Shown piece after piece: positions 51,640-61,483 of a stretch of 64,000 nucleotides of DNA. The translations under genes were made by a program, and so were the position numbers. This DNA comes from Tetraselmis striata (lineage: Eukaryota; Chlorophyta; Chlorodendrophyceae; Chlorodendrales; Chlorodendraceae), in contig VCJN01001349.1 in NCBI GenBank assembly GCA_006384855.1, positions 1 through 64,000 of the forward strand, given 5' to 3'. The first letter of the stretch is position 1. The number at the start of each line of letters is the position of its first letter. Under the pieces are notes generated by a model, which was not told where the DNA came from, did not search any database, and was given only the letters and a program-made list of their open reading frames with translations.

Positions 51640-52063
51640 GTTTTAGCCCCCCCCCCCCCCCCCGGGGATCGGGGGGTTCCAATTTTCCGGGATTTAGCAA
51701 CATCAAACATACTATATTAAATCATGCCTTTGACGGCATCTTGTATAAAATAGCTCCGGAACCGGTACAGGTACGCCTCGTTAACATTCCGCCTCAGGCC
51801 GTCGTGTAACCAACTCCTCATTTTATAGTGTGTTTTAGCCCCCCCCCCCCCCCCCCCCCAGGGTCCCCCTTCGTCCTATGATTTTCAGGGATTCACAAAT
51901 CATGTTGTCGACAGTGAGCTAAAGCTAAATCCGTACATGTTTTTTTCGCTACTGGTATCTCATCTCCTGTGGTCGCTTTATGGAGGTATGTTCGTCGTGG
52001 TGTGGCACGCGGGAGAAACCTGTACCCCTGCGTGTATAATAGGAATGTGATACGAGATCATTA
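51640..52063. repeat. Two TGTTTTAG plus C-run blocks
   Basis: TGTTTTAG followed by 17-20 C residues occurs at about 51636 and 51833, and a third, weaker version follows the left TIR of the MITE at 52085. The common TGTTTTAG-C(n) arrangement suggests related element ends inserted repeatedly, or local duplications. Confidence 0.55.
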
Positions 52064-53220
52064 GGCAGGTCCGATTTAATTTTATGTTTTAGAACCCCCC
52101 CTCTGTCCCCCCCCCCCCCCCCCCCCCTCTACTTTATTTATGTTGATCTCATCGTACTTAGTATAACATGCCCAAAGTTGCATAATAGCTACCACTGGCA
52201 TGACTTTTTTATGGTTTCAATACATGGCTGTGTGGAGAAGGGTGTTCCCTGCCATATGCAAGCATAAAATGTAGAGGGGGTGGGGCACTTTTTGGAACCA
52301 TCACCATATTACAGTCAGCATCATGATAAACCAACCATACGGTGGCCTATCCACCCCTCCATGTAATGCTATGCTGCTGCCAAGCTGCTGTATGCCTTGC
52401 CTGGATATTAAAGACTTTCCCTGCGTTCTCTGGACGCTATCCACAGAACCAACAGCATAGTATATTCACGGCGGCGGTGCGGGGCTGAGCCCCCAGCCGC
52501 TCATGCACCGCTCCCAGCCGCCAAGTACTGCTTAAGTACGTGAACATAAAGTTGAGGCCACTTACAAAGTGACCCCCCCCCTCTATTTCTCCGGAAAGTA
52601 GAGTACTAAAACATAACATTAACATAACATAACTGCAGAGCGCCACAAAATCCAGAAGTATGACGAGGGTGTCCGAAACGCCGCCGGCATGCTTCGCTTT
52701 GTTCCTTTCGCCGTTTCCGAGTTTGGCTCGCTGGCCCCGCACGCTGAGGCTTTCCTGGTGGAGCTCGCGAAAACTAGCCACACACACACTGGCCTTTTCT
52801 GCGTGGCGCCGCCGTTTCTCCTTGCTCATCAACATGGCACATGCAGACAACGTTCTTGGCGGGGTCGCGGCCGCGCGTGCGGCACGTGATGGTGCTCATG
52901 CGCCTGCGTCGCGTCGCTCGTCGGCATGTGTTGCTACGACCCGGGTCATTGGCTGCAAGCGTCCTCGCCGCGGCTGATAGCCTACCCCGGGGCGGTGGTC
53001 CCTAGCAGCTAGGTTCCTGGCAGCTAAGCGACTTCGTGGTTCCCTTGGCTCCTCCTTGGTTCTTGGCTCCCTGTCCTCCTGCTCGACCTTGGTTTCAGGC
53101 TTATGTCTCTCTTTTGCTGGCAACCTTTCATAGTTGCTGTTAGTTCTTTTTGTAGTGCGCATTTGTGAAAGCTCTGATGTAAGATCTTTTTTTTAAACAT
53201 AACATTAAATCGGACCTGCC
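52064..53220. mobile_element. Harbinger-like MITE interrupted by a retrotransposon tail
   Basis: Left TIR 52064-52092 (GGCAGGTCCGATTTAAT then TTATGTTTTAG) matches the complement of the right end (53195-53220 plus the duplicated target at 52607-52622) over 29 bp with one mismatch. Flanking TTA on both sides (52061-52063, 53221-53223) is the 3-bp TSD of PIF/Harbinger elements. Without the nested insert the MITE is about 570 bp. No transposase inside. Confidence 0.82.
52623..53194 (+). mobile_element. 5'-truncated R2-like retrotransposon copy inside the MITE
   Basis: Perfect 14-bp TSD AAACATAACATTAA (52609-52622 and 53195-53208). From CTGCAGAGCGCC (52633) it is collinear with 43639-44200, with an internal deletion of about 21 bp (the QKIGHLLS codons) and TGTAAGATC plus a T-run at the 3' end. 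It encodes the last about 105 residues of the family's protein (52660-52977). Confidence 0.92.
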
Positions 53221-53223
53221 TTA

Positions 53224-54487
53224 CATAGGGTATGTTTGTTTGGCGGTACGGACATATAGGGTATGTACATTAGAACATATATGGAATGTATGTTTAATTC
53301 ACACGCGTGAAGGTACTGGTACCCGTACACGAGCGGTGAACAAAGTACAAAGCCACTGCTACTACCGCGACGTCCCTGTACTTCAATATTGTAATTACTG
53401 GTACCCGAGTACCAATACCTGTCGTCGTAGTTGGCGGCTTGCTGTGGGGATCTGCTTGTTAGTACGATACTGATGGTACCTGTACTGTACTGCTGTTAGG
53501 CGGTCGTGGATTTGTTTTACTGTGGATTTTGCCTGTTTGTAATTCGCACCAGTAGTAGCGATGTTCAAGGGTACCGGTATAAGGACAGGGCGGGCCGCTT
53601 CTAGGCGAATAGCTGTGTTGATCTTTTGGTACTGCGTTTAGCGGTACCCGGGTAGGTGGGTTTGTAAATGGCCTACTTCCTGTATTTTAAATTCATACCA
53701 GTACAGGGATTGTAATTGACACCAGTATACGAGTACATGGTACCAGTACCTGCGGTTTAAGGGTTTTTGTCCTTTTTGTAATTCACACCAGTACCTGCGG
53801 TGTAAGGATATGTACCATACAAATCCCCATGTGGGTACCCAGTGCCTGGTGCATTTATTTGCGCGGTATCCTTACATTTGGTGCTTCTACGCACGAATTG
53901 GATCCGGGTTCGATCCAAACTGTAAGGATGCCGCGCAAAACGCACCAGGCACTGGGTACCCACATGGGGATTTGTGTGGTACATATCCTTACATGCGGCC
54001 TCAGTGCCTGTCGTCGTAGTTGGCGGCTCGCTTTGCGGATCAGTTCGGTACTGATGGTACCTGAACTGTATGTACTGCTGTTAGCGGTCGTCGTGGATTT
54101 GCTACCCGGTGCCCCTGTGGATTTGGCCTGTTTGTAATTCGCACCAGTAGCAGTAGCTAGCTGCCGATTTCAGTGGGGCCAGTCCTGTCCCGGGGGCGAA
54201 AAAACAAAAGTAGCTGCCGCAGGGAACCGGTACCAGTTCAGGGTTTGTACTGGTTTTAATTCTGGGGAACTGCCCTTTTTGTAATTCACACCAGTACAGG
54301 GTTTGTAATGCGGGCCGCTTTTTTTTTTTCGCCCCTGGGACAGGACTGGCACCAGTGAAACCCTTGCAGCGTCTCTACGACGGCCGCTTTTAGGCTTGTT
54401 GATCTTTTGGTACTGCTTTTAGCGGTACCCGGGTAGATAATAAGTCTGACACGGCCTTCCTGTGTTTAAATTCATAACAGTACAGAG
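53224..54487. repeat. Nest of retroelement 3' tails and short repeats
   Basis: TGTAATTC(A/G)CACCAG occurs at about 53538, 53777, 54133 and 54279, each being the 3' terminus of the 33-37 kb family joined to an ACCAG target. LINE tail blocks (GGGACAGGACTGG...GACGGCCG) lie at 54325-54385 and, inverted, at 54176-54205. At 54265-54289 a minimal tail is flanked by ACCAGTTCAGGGTTTGTA and ACCAGTACAGGGTTTGTA, an 18-bp TSD with one mismatch. GGTACC-containing phrases are frequent. Confidence 0.75.
53801..53993. mobile_element. 193-bp foldback element with tRNA-like core
   Basis: Arms 53801-53876 and 53921-53993 are inverted copies of a 73-76-bp sequence (TGTAAGGATA ... TATCCTTACA), which is itself bounded by short inverted ends. 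The 44-bp core between them contains GGATCCGGGTTCGATCC, a perfect T-arm/box B. TGCGG flanks the whole unit (53796-53800, 53994-53998), a likely 5-bp TSD. A related unit lies at 61484-61803. Confidence 0.75.
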
Positions 54488-54991
54488 TGTGGGACCCAGG
54501 GTACTTCGGTACCCTGAATCCGCTTTTTCTCTCTGTGAAATCCGCATTTTTCCAGTGAACAGGTGGCTGCCGTACATGTGCCTAATTTGGACCGTATGGC
54601 AAAAGTACGACACCCAGTTGTTACCAAAGCATGGCACCTAGGCATCTTTGCGAGTTGCCCTTCTTAGACAGAGAGGTGTCGGTCCTAATTGACACCTAGC
54701 CGGCTGGTATAAATTGCCAGCCTCGGCTCCTTGTAATTCAATCAACTGCTCTTCCCAGAAATGTTCCGACGCACCCATTCTCTCGTGACAGTGCCACTCA
54801 GCCATCACCTCGGCGACAGCGACTACCTTTCGTCCATCGCCCACGGCTCACAGCAGCCCTTTGCCTTTCCAGCTTGCACCTTGCTTGCTGGCACTCGACG
54901 TGATTCGACGCGTGTACGCCCACTCTCGCCCACTCTCCTCCCATCAGTGACAGTGCCACTCAGCCATCACTTCAATAATCTCCCTCCGACA
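54488..54991 (+). repeat. 5' LTR of the Copia-MTase element
   Basis: Begins TGTGGGACCC and ends CCTCCGACA. TATAAA at 54708-54713 sits in the loop of an inverted repeat (GGCTGG / CCAGCC), and CTCCTTGTAATTC downstream provides a TGTAA polyadenylation-type signal. Confidence 0.93.
54708..54713 (+). promoter_or_regulatory. TATA box in the 5' LTR
   Basis: TATAAA flanked by GGCTGG and CCAGCC arms. In the 3' LTR the same site reads CATAAA. Confidence 0.55.
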
Positions 54992-55004
54992 GGTTTTTGG
55001 GCCC
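54992..55004 (+). promoter_or_regulatory. Primer-binding site, imperfect half-tRNA iMet type
   Basis: GGTTTTTGGGCCC directly after the LTR resembles GGTTATGGGCCC (complement of the initiator tRNA-Met anticodon arm) found perfectly in the 10.4-kb element. Confidence 0.6.
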
Positions 55005-55170
55005 TCTCCTTTGGCACGACGTCTTGACCCATGCCAGAGGCTTCAACCTACGTGTATCTCGACCCTCGACACCTTTCGACGATCGACGGCGCCGTGCGAC
55101 GAGTTTTTCTTCCCACCCGCCCTCCCCTACAGTTATACATCCTCTAGCACAAGTGCGCCATCCCTTCGCA

Positions 55171-57687
55171 ATGTCTACCAGCATCAACACCGGCATGATG
55201 AACACCCCCCTGGCCAATCTGGCTCGGCAGAGTGCGATCAAGACCGACCCTGGCGACGCCCCGCCACCGCCAGACTTCCGTGATGATACCAGTTATGACG
55301 ACACCTTCAGCATGGACGAGGCATCAGACAGTGACTCAGGTGACATCCAGCATATCAAGCCAGCTGCAGTGAAGCCAACACTCGACCTCAAGAACGTCCC
55401 CATCTGGGACAACACCATCTCTACGCGGGACAACGCTCAAGCAATCAAGATCGCTCTCGGCGGCGCCGGCTACTTGGACACCACCAAGGGCAAAGGCACC
55501 CGTCAAGAACAAATGATCCTTCTGGCAGCCTTGCGCCACGCAACGGCGCATTATCCCATGGCACTAACCATCGTCAACATCATCACCATGGACTCCGGGA
55601 AGTGTGGATATACAGCATGGAAGACTCTTCTTACTGAGTTTCAGGGCTCAGCCATGGAGGCGCGCAAGCGTCAGCGTCAGCGCGTCCGCGCGTGCCCACC
55701 AAACCTCAATTCCTACAACCCCAGGGACCCGCAGCACACCACCAGGCCCATCGTCGTCTGCAGACGGTGTGGCCGTCCGGGCCATACTCACCATCAGTGT
55801 GTGGCCATGCGCCATGCCAACGGCCTGCGTATCCTGGATGACACCACACCGACCAGCACCATGACCAACCCTCGCTATGACCGCCATCAGCGCGAACCTG
55901 CGGAGCGTCGCGTCAACACCGGCTATGGCCACAACCCGCGCGACAACTACCACCATCAAGAGCCGCCAGGTCAGCATTTCTACAACAACAACCGCAACAA
56001 TCAGGACAGGCTCCGGCGGCAGCAGCGTTGGACCAACCAGGGCGGCAACGACGGCAGGCGGCGTCATCAACAGCCAGTCGGCTTCGTCTCCCCGGCTGGA
56101 CATCATCACCCGGGGCATCAGCAGGCTGACGACAACTCCAACCAGCGGCCGACGGGACACCAACATGCCTACCCGTTCGTGGGTGTGTCCCCATCGGCAC
56201 AGCACCACAGCAGCATGCCCATCATGCTCACCTGCACCACCGCAGCCCCGGGAGGGGCGGCCGCCGGAGCACATGAGGGGGAGGGCGAGGACAGCGCGGA
56301 GGATGACTTACATGACCCCTGCCACGTCCCCTGCTCCGACTCTTATGACGTCTTCGAGTCCCCGTTCTCACACTCATGGCGTGTCCACCACTCCCGCCCT
56401 CACCCCGACGCCTTCCCGATCTTCGATACCCCCGACATTCCCCCCCGCTGGAACATTTACTCCCATCCCTACCCCCTCGATCCCCCCATCCACCTATTCG
56501 ACATCAATTCGCGACGTCCTCAACCCGTCCCCACCCCAGCCCCACCCCTATGCCTAACCTCACCCACATTCGTAGCCTCAGCGGCGTTGGCATCCCACAT
56601 CCTTCATGCGGAGCAAGGCGCGCTGCGTGGCGACCCGCCACCAACGCTACCGCTCCTCACCGTTGCGCCAATCCTCCCGCGGCCAACCTCTCTGGTCATC
56701 GACCATCTCTTTTCGCCATGCCATGGCCCATCGGCATCTGAAGTAGAGGCTCAAGTAGAATACGGCTTCACCATCCACAAGATCACCGGCGCCGACCCGT
56801 CGCCCGAGGCTCGTACTATGTGGACACATCGCCTACGTGCCATCGGCGACAAGTACCCGGGCCGTCTGCCCCCATCAGCTTTTCAGGACTGTCATGCCAG
56901 GGCCCCCATGGACGTCAACGACATCACCATCACGGCGCTAGAGGCCCTTCGCCCGGTCACCCTCATCGTGTCAGGCCCATCGTGTCAACCATGGTCACGT
57001 GCGGGTTCACGCCTTGGCTGGCATGACCATCGCTCTCGGGCCTTTGCTTCCGTCATCGGTTTCATCCGTTTCTACCTGACTACACAGCCCACACCGGTGC
57101 GCTACATCGTGGAGAATGTTCCAGGCGCGTTGGACTTCCCTGAGATACTCTCCTCACTTGGCACCGGCAACATCATGCGTGCGACCGCCTGCGGCTCGGC
57201 CGCTCACCGCGACACCCTCCTGTGGGCCAATATCGCTTTGCAAACAGACGTCCAGACCTACATCGACAACATCAACGCCATCGAGCTCACCGACCCCGGC
57301 CCCTGCGCGTGGGACCTCTGTCTCTCCGAATTCCCCCATTTTACTCCGGTCGTGACAACTGACTACTTTCCGAAGTTCGTCGACCGCCCCGGCTCATACG
57401 CTTTTCGCATGCAAACCAACGTTCAGCCGGGCACTGGCATGGTCTACGAACATGATGGCCCATGGTCCTGCGCAGACAACGGCAGAATGTGCGAACCCTG
57501 TGCAGCTCTAAGCGCTCGCGCCATGGGCTTTACCTTGGATGATCTGCCCACATCTCACCTTTCCGAGGCGACACTGCGCAAACTTCTCGGCGGTGTCATC
57601 GACCTCAACGTCATGCGCAACTACACCAAGGCTGTCTCGGGCGCCGCCCCTGCCCCAGTCGTCATCAATGTCTGCCACACGTCATAG
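55171..57687 (+). CDS. Gag-C5 cytosine DNA methyltransferase fusion
   Basis: 838 residues from the ATG at 55171, fully open. Residues 1-190 are Gag-like; CRRCGRPGHTHHQC (197-210) is a CX2CX4HX4C nucleocapsid knuckle. A His/Pro/Gln-rich linker follows. From about 510 a complete-looking C5-MTase: LFSPCHGPSASEV (motif I position), ADPSPEA (motif II), GPSCQPWSRAG with catalytic Cys605 (motif IV; PCQ is SCQ here), VENVPGALDFPE (motif VI, Glu648), AHRDTLLWANI (motif VIII), then a target-recognition-like region and MGFTLDDLP plus LLGGVIDLNV (motifs IX-X). Such enzymes methylate C5 of cytosine. The enzyme may methylate the element's own DNA or alter host silencing (inference). Pol begins by overlapping at 57669 in the +1 frame. 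Confidence 0.9.
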   Translation: MSTSINTGMMNTPLANLARQSAIKTDPGDAPPPPDFRDDTSYDDTFSMDEASDSDSGDIQHIKPAAVKPTLDLKNVPIWDNTISTRDNAQAIKIALGGAGYLDTTKGKGTRQEQMILLAALRHATAHYPMALTIVNIITMDSGKCGYTAWKTLLTEFQGSAMEARKRQRQRVRACPPNLNSYNPRDPQHTTRPIVVCRRCGRPGHTHHQCVAMRHANGLRILDDTTPTSTMTNPRYDRHQREPAERRVNTGYGHNPRDNYHHQEPPGQHFYNNNRNNQDRLRRQQRWTNQGGNDGRRRHQQPVGFVSPAGHHHPGHQQADDNSNQRPTGHQHAYPFVGVSPSAQHHSSMPIMLTCTTAAPGGAAAGAHEGEGEDSAEDDLHDPCHVPCSDSYDVFESPFSHSWRVHHSRPHPDAFPIFDTPDIPPRWNIYSHPYPLDPPIHLFDINSRRPQPVPTPAPPLCLTSPTFVASAALASHILHAEQGALRGDPPPTLPLLTVAPILPRPTSLVIDHLFSPCHGPSASEVEAQVEYGFTIHKITGADPSPEARTMWTHRLRAIGDKYPGRLPPSAFQDCHARAPMDVNDITITALEALRPVTLIVSGPSCQPWSRAGSRLGWHDHRSRAFASVIGFIRFYLTTQPTPVRYIVENVPGALDFPEILSSLGTGNIMRATACGSAAHRDTLLWANIALQTDVQTYIDNINAIELTDPGPCAWDLCLSEFPHFTPVVTTDYFPKFVDRPGSYAFRMQTNVQPGTGMVYEHDGPWSCADNGRMCEPCAALSARAMGFTLDDLPTSHLSEATLRKLLGGVIDLNVMRNYTKAVSGAAPAPVVINVCHTS

Positions 57688-58300
57688 CAATTGGCGCGAT
57701 ATATCACCATGCGCACCATGCATGGACGAGGCCGTCCGCGCCATCCATCAGCTTCATGCGGCAGTGCTCGGCATGGGTCACACCGTTCAACGCATACGTG
57801 CCGATCGCAGCGCAGTCTATACCGGCTCTCCTTTGCGTCAAGCATGTGCCGACCTCAACATCGCGCTGGAGTTTACCGCGTCCCACTCTCATCATCAGGC
57901 AGGCCTGGCGGAGCGCTCTTTCCGCACTATCGGTGAGTGTGCCCAAGCCATGCTCCTCCACGCCGGCCTCGACCGCACCTTTTGGGATTGGGCGTATCTT
58001 CACGCCGTCTATATCTCTGCAACCGCCAGTGGAGCTCGTCCGCCAACGCCATACCTTACACGCTGATGACCGGTCGCAAGCCCGACCTCGCCAACCTGCA
58101 TGTTTTCGGCTGCGTGGCCCGGGTCAACATACCTGTGACTATGCGGGCAGCCAAGGGCAAAATGACACCTAAATCTTGGCCGGGCATCTATGTTGGCCAC
58201 CATGAGGACTCAGCCAGCTACCGCATCTACAACCCTAGCTACCAGGCGCGAAACGGTGACACGCGATGTCATCTTTGACGAGGTGACACGACCCTTCTCC
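57669..58300 (+). pseudogene. Copia integrase remnant
   Basis: Starts in +1 frame at an ATG (57669) overlapping the MTase ORF by 19 nt. Reads RADRSAVYTGSPLRQACADL (second catalytic Asp in the RSDNGGEY position), then HHQAGLAERSFRTI (catalytic Glu), LHVFGCVARVNI and WPGIYVGHHEDSASYRIYNP (C-terminal part). The zinc-binding HHCC domain and first catalytic Asp are absent. A shift to frame 1 near 58030-58060 and back near 58240 breaks the ORF. Confidence 0.82.
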
Positions 58301-59545
58301 AGCACACCAGCACTCTCTATGCCTGTCTTCCAGTTTCCCGACGATGACCACCTGCTGGACGAGCCGCAGCCCTTGGACAAGGAGGAGGGGCCCCAAGCAC
58401 CGCCACCCATGCCACCATCAACGGCGCTTGCCTCAGCGCAGGGGGGTGGGGGGCACCTCCGCATCAAGACAAGCAATTTTCTTCAGCGTCATCAAGAGGG
58501 GGACGCCACAGCACTACCAACTCCTCACTCCAGTGAATCGGCGCACATTTCTTCCCCTTATGTCGACCTCGGCGACTACCACCCCACGCTAGTGGCATCC
58601 GCCATCGCGGAGGTTGTGCGCCCCTACCCTGCGCAAATGGCCCCCCTCGCCCTACCAGCACCCACTGTCCGCGTGTCCAAGGCGCCGCGCAACTACAAGG
58701 AGGCCATCTCCAGCAATCACTTCGATGATTGGAAACAGTCCATGGACCGAGATATCGCCTCTATCGCCAAGATGGAGACCTTAGTTTTGATCAGCATCCC
58801 TGAGCGTCGACATGACAACCCATCAGCAATCGTCATACATACGGCGTGGGCCTTCGCGGGAAAAGGACGGCAACCTCATCAAGCGCAAGGCCATAGTGGT
58901 CGTCCGCGGCGATCAACTTATTGCCGGCGAGAACTATGATGACACCAAGACCTATGCCCCAGTCGTCAGCTTCATCGCCTTGCGCACCACTATTGCTCTC
59001 GCAGTTCAACTCGACTGGGAGCTGTACCAGTTCGACGTCACCTGTGCTTTCCTCAACGCTGACCTCGATGAAGATGTCTACGTCTACCCCCCCCCTCCCC
59101 CCCGGCTACGGCCGCAAGGACCAGGCTTGAAAACTCGTTAAGGCACTCTATGGCCTGCCGCAGGCGCCCAAGGCATGGTTCCTGCGCTTTTCTTCCTTTC
59201 TCCGTGACTTCGGCTTCGTCAGCTCCGAGTGCGATCCAGGCGTATGGACGCTGCTCGCAGTCGATGGATCCCTACTGGCCATCCTATGCGTCTAGGTCGA
59301 TGACATCATGCCGGCTACCTCCCCATCGTCCGATATCCAAGAGCGTTTTCAGACTTCTCTCTTCGCTACGTTTAATGCGACCACTGACGGCCTATGCACC
59401 TGGCTCCTTGGGATGGCCATTGATTGCAAGCCGGGAGGTGTAATCCACCTCCATCAGGAGAAATACATCAACGACATCCTGACTACCTTCAACATGACGG
59501 CGTGCACGCCTCGCCGCCTGCCTTGCACGCCGGATACCAATTTTC
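58301..59545 (+). pseudogene. Copia reverse transcriptase, broken
   Basis: APRNYKEAISSNHFDDWKQS and MDRDIASIAKMETL start the domain. TYAPVVSFIALRTTIALAVQ, FDVTCAFLNADLDEDVYVYP, ALYGLPQAPKAWFLRF and FSVTSAS-equivalent segments follow in shifting frames (changes near 58855 and in the C-run at 59090-59102). The catalytic motif reads CV*VDDI: a TAG (59293-59295) replaces the Tyr codon of YVDD. After it come QERFQTSLFATFNA and LGMAIDCKPGGVIHLHQEKY. Not functional as it stands. Confidence 0.88.
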
Positions 59546-60300
59546 ATGACCCTACAGGCACGCACCAAACTCTTTCCCTATCCCAATCTTGTTGGCAGCC
59601 TTACCTGGTTGGCTGTCGCATCACGCCCGGACATTGCGTTCGTGGTCGGCCGACTGCGCGCCTACATGGCGTCCCCCACCGAGCGTCACTGGCATATCGC
59701 CGTATCGGTGCTGCGCTACCTCAAGGGCACCCCCAGCCATGGCCTCATTTTCCGGAAGCAACTAAACAACGAGGCGCCTGACTTCCTCTTCTTTGTGGAC
59801 GCTGATTGGGCAACCTTCATGCCCAAATACCGCTCCACTACCGGCTATCTTGCCCTGGTGCATGGTACCCCAGTCGCCTACCGCGCGCAAGTTCAGAAGA
59901 GCGTGGCCATGTCTACTGCCGAGTCGGAGTTCGTGGCGCTCTGCATGGCCTGCAACTGCATGGCCTTTATTCACGTTCTTCTGCGCCTGCTCAACCACCC
60001 TACCACTGACCCGGTACGGGTATGCGAGGACAATCAAGCGTGCATCGTTCAGGTGAAGCATGGTACGATTACAGGCGCGCAAAGCCACATTGACCTCAAG
60101 TTTCAGTGTGCAGCCCATCTCTACCAAGATGGAGTCATCGACATGCACTACACGCCTACCACAGACCAGCTCGCCGATTTCTTCACCAAGGCGCTACCGC
60201 TGACTACCTTTCTTCATTTCCGTGCTTACCCTGATGGGATCATCCGAGGAGCCTTGCGTTGCGCCTCTGCCACCATCAGTCTTGCGCCCGCGGGATTCCA
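59546..60300 (+). pseudogene. Copia RNase H, C-terminal domain
   Basis: Mostly open in one frame: YPNLVGSLTWLAVASRPDIA, VLRYLKGTPSHGLIF, FFVDADWATFMPKYRSTTGY (catalytic Asp), MSTAESEFVALCMAC (catalytic Glu), VCEDNQACIVQVKHG (catalytic Asp) and HIDLKFQ with TTDQLADFFTKALPL. This is the standard Copia end. It is out of frame with the RT part because of a shift near 59550. Confidence 0.88.
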
Positions 60301-60302
60301 CA

Positions 60303-60318
60303 GGATGAGGAGGGGTAG
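60303..60318 (+). promoter_or_regulatory. Polypurine tract of the Copia element
   Basis: GGATGAGGAGGGGTAG immediately precedes the TG of the 3' LTR. Confidence 0.65.
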
Positions 60319-60824
60319 TGTTGGACCCAGCGTACCCCGGTACCCCGAATCCGCATTTTCTCTCTGTGAAATCCGCATTTTTCCAGTGAACAGGTGGCTG
60401 CCGTACATGTGCCTAATTTGGACCGTATGGCAGAAGTACGACACCCAGTTGTTACCAAAGCATGGCACCTAGGCATCTTTGCGAGTTGCCCTTCTTAGAC
60501 ATAGAGGTTTCCGTCCTAATTGACACCTAGCCGGCTGGCATAAATTGCCAGCCTCGGCTCCTTGTAATTCCGTCAACTGCTCTTCCCAGAAATGTTCCGA
60601 CTCGCCCATTCTCTCTCGTGACAGTGCCACTCAGCCATCACCTCGGCGACAGCGACTACCTTTCGTCCATCGCCCACGGCTCACAGCAGCCCTTTGCCTT
60701 TCCAGCTTGCACCTTGCTTGCTGGCACTTGACGTGATTCGACGCGTGTACGCCCACTCTCGCCGACTCTCCTCCCATCAGTGACAGTGCCACTCAGCCAT
60801 CACTTCAATAATCTCCCTCCGACA
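60319..60824 (+). repeat. 3' LTR of the Copia-MTase element
   Basis: Begins TGTTGGACCC and ends CCTCCGACA. About 17 substitutions and one 2-bp indel relative to the 5' LTR, roughly 96.5% identity counted by eye. Confidence 0.93.
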
Positions 60825-60827
60825 GAG

Positions 60828-61483
60828 GGTTTGTAATTCACACCAGTATACAAGCACAAGGTTTCAGTACCGGTGGCCTCTGTGCCTGTCGTCGTAGTTG
60901 GTGGCTCGCTATGGGGATATGTTATTACGGTACTGATGGTACCCAATACCTGCGGCCCCGGTACCTGTCGACGAAGTTGGCGGCTCGATGTGTGGATCTG
61001 TTAGTACGGTACTGATGGTACCAGTACTGTATTGCTGTCAGAGGTCGTGGATTTGTTACCATGTAGTCATGTACTGGCTACCACACCGGTTCGCGTAAGT
61101 GCTCCGATATGAAGACCGTAAACGGGTCTCAAATCCTAGATGTGTAGCTGGCAACGCTTTTTGGCAACGTGGCACGCGCTACGTGCGTAGTATTAGCACG
61201 TGACCGCTCGCGCTCCTCCCTCATCGTCCCGCCGCCAGCTCCATCCTTGCCCGCGACACGCAAGACGAGGCACCTGAACGCCACCAAATGCCTACGTTAG
61301 CGCGTTGCTACCGCGGTATGTGCGTGATGGTGCCGGCCGGTGTGTCCGACTGGCATCGGTGGGGCGGGATGGGTTGGCGAGACGGGTGGTCACGTGGGAG
61401 CTGAGTTTTGATCAAATGACGTTATATTTGAATGTATCAACCGGATACTAATCACTATTCGTACTCGTTTCGGTAGTTCCATC
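60828..61483. other. No gene; retroelement tail fragment and GGTACC-rich sequence
   Basis: GGTTTGTAATTCACACCAGT at 60829-60848 continues the target site interrupted by the Copia element. The same tail phrase and GTCGTCGTAGTTGG phrases occur at 53.4-54.0 kb, so this is a related block of the same nest. Confidence 0.5.

Larger units (their letters stand above)
54488..60824 (+). mobile_element. Copia LTR retrotransposon encoding a cytosine methyltransferase
   Basis: LTRs of 504 and 506 bp (54488-54991, 60319-60824) with TG...CA ends. CAGAG precedes the 5' LTR (54483-54487) and occurs at 60823-60827 overlapping the last CA of the 3' LTR, consistent with a 5-bp TSD plus loss of a CA. Order: gag zinc knuckle, C5-MTase, integrase remnant, RT, RNase H, which is Copia order (integrase before RT) with the MTase between gag and integrase. 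No protease motif found. The LTRs differ at about 17 positions by eye. Confidence 0.93.
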
